Below are positions 4,964-8,140 of a DNA stretch of 8,140 nt, one piece after another. A program made the translations under genes and the position numbers. Position 1 is the first letter of the stretch. Each line of letters opens with the position of its first letter. The DNA is taken from contig DOUV01000418.1 in NCBI GenBank assembly GCA_003520455.1, positions 1-8,140 of the forward strand, written 5' to 3'. Source of the stretch: Chloroflexota bacterium (GTDB lineage: Bacteria > Chloroflexota > Anaerolineae > Ardenticatenales > Ardenticatenaceae). The notes beneath the pieces were generated by a model. The model was given only the letters and a program-made list of their open reading frames with translations, was not told the DNA's origin and searched no databases.

Positions 4964-6874
4964 ATGACCACCAGACGCCTCCTGCCCCCGTTCATTCTCG
5001 GTTTGAGCTTGACGCTGGTTTTCTTGATCCTGTCTGCCCCGCCGGGGAGTGAGCCGGCAGCCGCCCTGGCGAGTCCTGGGATTCGCTACGTTGCAACCAG
5101 GGGCGTCGATGCCGGTGCGTGTACCTTGCCCGAGAGCCCCTGCCGGACAGTGCAATACGCTGTGGACGTCGCGAGCCCCGCCGACGAGATATGGGTCGCC
5201 TCCGGCGTTTACACCAGCGTCAAGTCGCTGGCAATTGGCAACCAGGTCGTTTTTATCAATAAACCGGTCATCATTCGCGGTGGCTACAGCGCGACGAGTT
5301 GGAACAGGCCCGGCGGGGTGGCAAGCGGGACGATTTTGGATGCCATGGGACAGGGCCGGGTGGTGTCCATCATCGCCGCCCGCACGGTCGTGCTCGATGG
5401 ACTGGGGATCACCGGCGGAGATGCCTCCGGGCTCGGTGGAGGCCTGAACGATGAGGCGGCCGGCGGCGGCATCTACAGCTTCACGTCGACGCTATGGATC
5501 AACAATTCCTGGATCGCCGGCAACAAGGCCGATGCCGGTGGCGGTGTCTTTCTGAGCCAGAGCCATGCCAGGTTCACCGGGAATACCATTGCCGGCAACA
5601 TCGCTCGGATCAACGGGGGTGGGATCTACCTCTCCAACAGCCCCACCCTGATCCTGGACGGAAACTCGGTCGTCAAGAACGTGGCGCGCAGGAATGGGGG
5701 TGGCCTGATCTTGGACCACAGCCAGGCGCTCCTCGATGGCAACACGGTTGCCGACAACCGCGCTCCCTACGGTGGCGGTCTGGGTCTCGAGTACAGCGCG
5801 GCCAGCCTGATCGGGAACGTGATCCGGCGGAATGGGGCCACCCAGGTGATCGAGACTGCCTCGAGCTACGACGGGGGCGGCCTGGCCGTATCGCACAGCG
5901 ATGCCGTGCTCGACAACAACGTGATCGCCGAGAACTCGGCAGCGGGTCGTGGCGCCGGCCTCTTCGTGTGGGCCTCCCGGCTTCGCCTTCGTCACACCAC
6001 GCTGGCGGGGAATACCGGCGGTGACGGGAGCGGACTCCACGTGCTGGCCTCCTGGGACCAGCCGAGCGAGGTGGCGCTGGCGAATACCATTCTGGTCAGC
6101 CACACCGTGGGCGTAACTGCGACGAAGAGCAGCACGGTCACGCTGGAGGCTACCCTGTGGGGCCGGGGCGCCTCGGCCAACCGGCTCGACGTGGGGGGGA
6201 CGGGCGCCATTTTCACCGGGACGATCAATCTCTGGGACGCCCCGCGTTTTGTGGACTCCCTCAAAGGGAATTACCACATTCGCCCGACCTCGGCCGCTGT
6301 GGATGCCGGCGTGGATGCCGGCGTGGACCGCGACATCGACCGCGAGCACCGGCCTTTCGGCGAAGCGCCAGACCTGGGAGCGGACGAGCTGCCCCTGAGT
6401 GTCGCCGGACCGGCGACCGGGGCCAACTTTGTATACACGGATACACGCGGGATCACGCTCGCCATCGAGGTCCCCGCGGAAGCGGTGACCCGAACGACGC
6501 GGCTGATCTTTACCCCGGTGATCACGCTGGAGGAACCGGTCGCCCCCAGCATGCGCTTTGGCGGACGCGCCTTCGACCTGGATGCCTACTGGGACGGCGC
6601 CCTGAGGACGGGCTTCACCTTCCGGGCCGGCGTGACTGTGACCCTCCAGTACAGCAACACGGACGTGGCCGAGATCGATGAGCGCACGCTCCGGCTCTAT
6701 TACTGGAATGCAGCCGCGGGTGGATGGCTCGACGCGGCGACCACCTGCACGCCGCCTTCACGCTACCGCCGGAGCGTGGAGCGCAACGTGCTGCAGGTGC
6801 CCATCTGCCATTTGAGCCGCTACAGCATCATGGGAGCCGGGGCCTGGCTCTACTTGCCGGTTCTCCTCCGATAA
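4964..6874 (+). CDS. Secreted right-handed parallel beta-helix protein
   Basis: Predicted exported 636-residue protein. Residues 1-36 form a signal peptide: RR, a hydrophobic core from about L12 to L23, then AAALA with cleavage likely after A36. Next comes YVATRGVDAGACTLPESPC..., the N-terminal cap with a possible C53-C60 disulfide and the PCRTVQYAVD motif. From about residue 168 to 360 there are eight turns marked GGG(I/V/L) (last two GAG and GSG), each followed by S...N.I..N, spaced about 23-25 residues with one longer turn: a parallel beta-helix. Residues about 422-475 (VDAGVDAGV...DLGADE) resemble the block found in 'choice-of-anchor Q' proteins. Residues about 478-620 form a ZU5-like beta domain (IEVPAEAVTRTT, LYYWN, ICHLSRYSIMG), and the chain ends WLYLPVLLR. 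AGGG at 4954-4957 precedes the ATG by six bases. A surface or carbohydrate-related role is only inferred; no lyase or hydrolase active site was recognised. Confidence 0.88.
   Translation: MTTRRLLPPFILGLSLTLVFLILSAPPGSEPAAALASPGIRYVATRGVDAGACTLPESPCRTVQYAVDVASPADEIWVASGVYTSVKSLAIGNQVVFINKPVIIRGGYSATSWNRPGGVASGTILDAMGQGRVVSIIAARTVVLDGLGITGGDASGLGGGLNDEAAGGGIYSFTSTLWINNSWIAGNKADAGGGVFLSQSHARFTGNTIAGNIARINGGGIYLSNSPTLILDGNSVVKNVARRNGGGLILDHSQALLDGNTVADNRAPYGGGLGLEYSAASLIGNVIRRNGATQVIETASSYDGGGLAVSHSDAVLDNNVIAENSAAGRGAGLFVWASRLRLRHTTLAGNTGGDGSGLHVLASWDQPSEVALANTILVSHTVGVTATKSSTVTLEATLWGRGASANRLDVGGTGAIFTGTINLWDAPRFVDSLKGNYHIRPTSAAVDAGVDAGVDRDIDREHRPFGEAPDLGADELPLSVAGPATGANFVYTDTRGITLAIEVPAEAVTRTTRLIFTPVITLEEPVAPSMRFGGRAFDLDAYWDGALRTGFTFRAGVTVTLQYSNTDVAEIDERTLRLYYWNAAAGGWLDAATTCTPPSRYRRSVERNVLQVPICHLSRYSIMGAGAWLYLPVLLR
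6299..6322 (+). repeat. 12-bp in-frame tandem duplication (VDAG-VDAG)
   Basis: GTGGATGCCGGC occurs twice back to back within the beta-helix gene and encodes VDAGVDAG, followed by VDRD. Identical DNA in both copies suggests a recent slippage duplication in the conserved VDAG...D block. Confidence 0.7.
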
Positions 6875-6913
6875 CACTCGAGTTGATTGTGTTCGTGGCG
6901 CGCCGGGCCCGTG

Positions 6914-8140
6914 TCATCCCCGGCGTAAGAAACGCGCGCGGACCTGGCGGTGGAGCGGCACTTTTTCCAGGAATGCGCGTTGGGTCGGCTCGTCACTGAT
7001 GTGGGCAGCTTGTTCCAGCAACAAGCTGTGGGCCGCGCTCAGCAGTTCGGCCGCGCGCTCCGGCCGGTTGGCGGCCGTCAGAACGTCCGCGCCCGTCAGG
7101 TAGATTCGCAGGGGATACTCGATCCCCTGCACGCCCTGGGTAGCCATCCAGTCCAGGAGTTCCTCCACGTGGGCCAATGCCTGGTCCACCTGGCCCTGCT
7201 TCAGAGCCACTCGGGCCAGCCCGGCCAGATCATCCACCCCGCTGGCCGCCTGGCCGATCTCCCGCCGCAGGCTCAGCGCTTCTTGATACGCGCGGCTCGC
7301 CGCTTCCAATTCTCCCAGGCCTTCCAGCGCCAATCCCAGCCGGTTGAGACTGTAGCCCTCACCACGCCGGTCACCAATCAGTCGTTCGGTCGCCAGCGCC
7401 TGTTCGCAGTAATACCGGGCCATCTGATCCTGGCCCAAATCGTGGAGAACCAACCCCAGGTTCTCGGCTGCCAGTGCTTCGCCTCGCCGGTCGCCCAGGG
7501 ATTGAAACAGCGTCCGTGCCCGTTCGTGGTACTCGCGAGCTGTCACAAGATCTCCCAGCGCGTAGTAAATATTGGCCAGATTCGTCAACGTATTGGCCTC
7601 ACCCCAGCGATTGCCGATCATTCGGTGGATGGCCAGCGCCTGCTCGCAACACGCCTTTCCCCTGGCAAAATCTCCGAGTCCATCATAGACGGCCACCAGG
7701 TTGCTGAGGCTGGTGGCTTCACCCAGCCGGTCGCCCAGGCTGCGGCGTATGGTGAGGGCCTCTTCCCAATAGTCGCGCGCCCGGTGACAGTCGTCCAGGA
7801 AGTAGAGGACCGCGCCCAGATAGTGCAGGCTGGTCGCCTCACCCGACCGATTGCCGTGTCGCCGCGCCAACGCCAGAGCCGCCTCCAGCTTCTGGCGCGC
7901 TTCCTCCAGACGTCCCTGGCGCCAGAGGGCCCGGGCCCAGGCCACCAGCCCTTCACACGTTTGGTGAAGGTTGGTGGTGCCTTCCGCCCACCGCACAGCC
8001 TCCTGCGCCGCCGCCAACGCGGCCGGAAAGTCGCTGATGACCTCGTGGTAGGCGGCGTGGCGCAGCGCCACCTCCGCCTGGCGCCGGTCGTCATCCATCT
8101 CGGCGGCGAGGGCCCGCAGGTGGCCCAGGTCGGCGGCCTG
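6914..8140 (-). CDS. Tetratricopeptide-repeat protein, C-terminal part (5' end outside window)
   Basis: The frame on the minus strand is open from the window edge (8140) to a TGA at 6914-6916. The ATG at 8098 is probably internal, because the upstream codons (AADLGHLRALAAE) already read as helical repeat sequence. About 408 residues are visible, made of 40-residue TPR units with the consensus G(D/N)R.GEA..L..LG...Y.LGD...A..Y.E.AL...R. Five successive units begin at G(D/N)R.GE(A/G), and their DNA repeats at exactly 120-base steps; weaker units flank both sides. The end, with ISDEPTQRAFLEKVPLHRQVRARF, resembles the usual C-terminus of large TPR signalling proteins that carry an N-terminal NTPase, transcription-factor or cyclase domain, but no such domain is visible here. 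TPRs bind protein partners; no catalytic function can be assigned. The gene converges on the beta-helix gene with a 39-base gap. Confidence 0.9.
   Translation of the reverse strand, partial: QAADLGHLRALAAEMDDDRRQAEVALRHAAYHEVISDFPAALAAAQEAVRWAEGTTNLHQTCEGLVAWARALWRQGRLEEARQKLEAALALARRHGNRSGEATSLHYLGAVLYFLDDCHRARDYWEEALTIRRSLGDRLGEATSLSNLVAVYDGLGDFARGKACCEQALAIHRMIGNRWGEANTLTNLANIYYALGDLVTAREYHERARTLFQSLGDRRGEALAAENLGLVLHDLGQDQMARYYCEQALATERLIGDRRGEGYSLNRLGLALEGLGELEAASRAYQEALSLRREIGQAASGVDDLAGLARVALKQGQVDQALAHVEELLDWMATQGVQGIEYPLRIYLTGADVLTAANRPERAAELLSAAHSLLLEQAAHISDEPTQRAFLEKVPLHRQVRARFLRRG
7356..7855 (-). repeat. 120-bp periodic repeats encoding TPR units
   Basis: The segment encoding (E/S)G(D/N)R.GE(A/G), seen on the + strand as GCCTCACC..GCCGGTCGCC-like 20-mers, starts at 7356, 7476, 7596, 7716 and 7836, exactly 120 bases apart with no insertion or deletion. 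This is the DNA image of five in-register 40-residue TPRs. The copies have diverged but keep codon-level similarity. Confidence 0.8.

Noticed and set aside
4668..4967. 99-codon frame from TTG 4668, overlapping the beta-helix ATG by four bases (ATGA)
   Set aside because: No good ribosome site, it runs through the stem-loop at 4689-4717, and the Pro/Arg/Ser-rich translation resembles no protein. The ATGA overlap is probably chance.
5492..6349. 285-codon minus-strand frame opposite the beta-helix gene
   Set aside because: Its repetitive content mirrors the beta-helix repeats on the real strand; no recognisable domain.

Overview
The window reads as a chromosomal segment of a GC-rich bacterium, most probably a member of the Chloroflexota. 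The grounds are family-level and not proven here. The secreted beta-helix protein carries the 'YVAT.G.D...C...PCRTVQYAVD' opening, the VDAG...DLGADE block and a 'YLPVLLR' C-terminus, a combination I associate with Chloroflexota exoproteins. A long 40-residue-repeat TPR protein and dispersed GAGACGCCCC palindromes fit the same picture. No phage, transposase, CRISPR, tRNA or rRNA was seen.

Layout, left to right. (1) 1-612, + strand: C-terminal half (six transmembrane helices) of an MFS transporter of the YbfB/YjiJ type, whose start lies outside the window. (2) 725-2470, + strand: full-length aceK, isocitrate dehydrogenase kinase/phosphatase, markedly more AT-rich than its neighbours over much of its length and without glyoxylate-cycle or icd neighbours in view. 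(3) 2471-2673: leader region with a perfect 7-bp inverted repeat and a clear Shine-Dalgarno. (4) 2674-4383, + strand: ilvD, dihydroxy-acid dehydratase. (5) 4384-4963: about 580 bases without a convincing gene, holding GAGACGCCCC-type hairpins, a 14-bp tandem array and one separate terminator-like hairpin. (6) 4964-6874, + strand: secreted parallel beta-helix protein. (7) 6914-8140, - strand: the C-terminal TPR domain of a larger protein whose N-terminus is outside the window. Genes 6 and 7 are convergent and only 39 bases apart.

The genes do not form an obvious single pathway. MFS, aceK and ilvD share a strand, but the gaps (112 and 203 bases) and the change of base composition argue against a tight operon. 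AceK controls carbon flow at isocitrate and IlvD makes branched-chain 2-keto acids, so both are central metabolism; the second half of the window is cell-surface and protein-interaction material. I found no strong evidence of a new multi-gene system. The items most worth a second look are the compositionally odd, orphan aceK, the palindromic repeat cluster after ilvD, and the C-terminal region and tail of the beta-helix protein.
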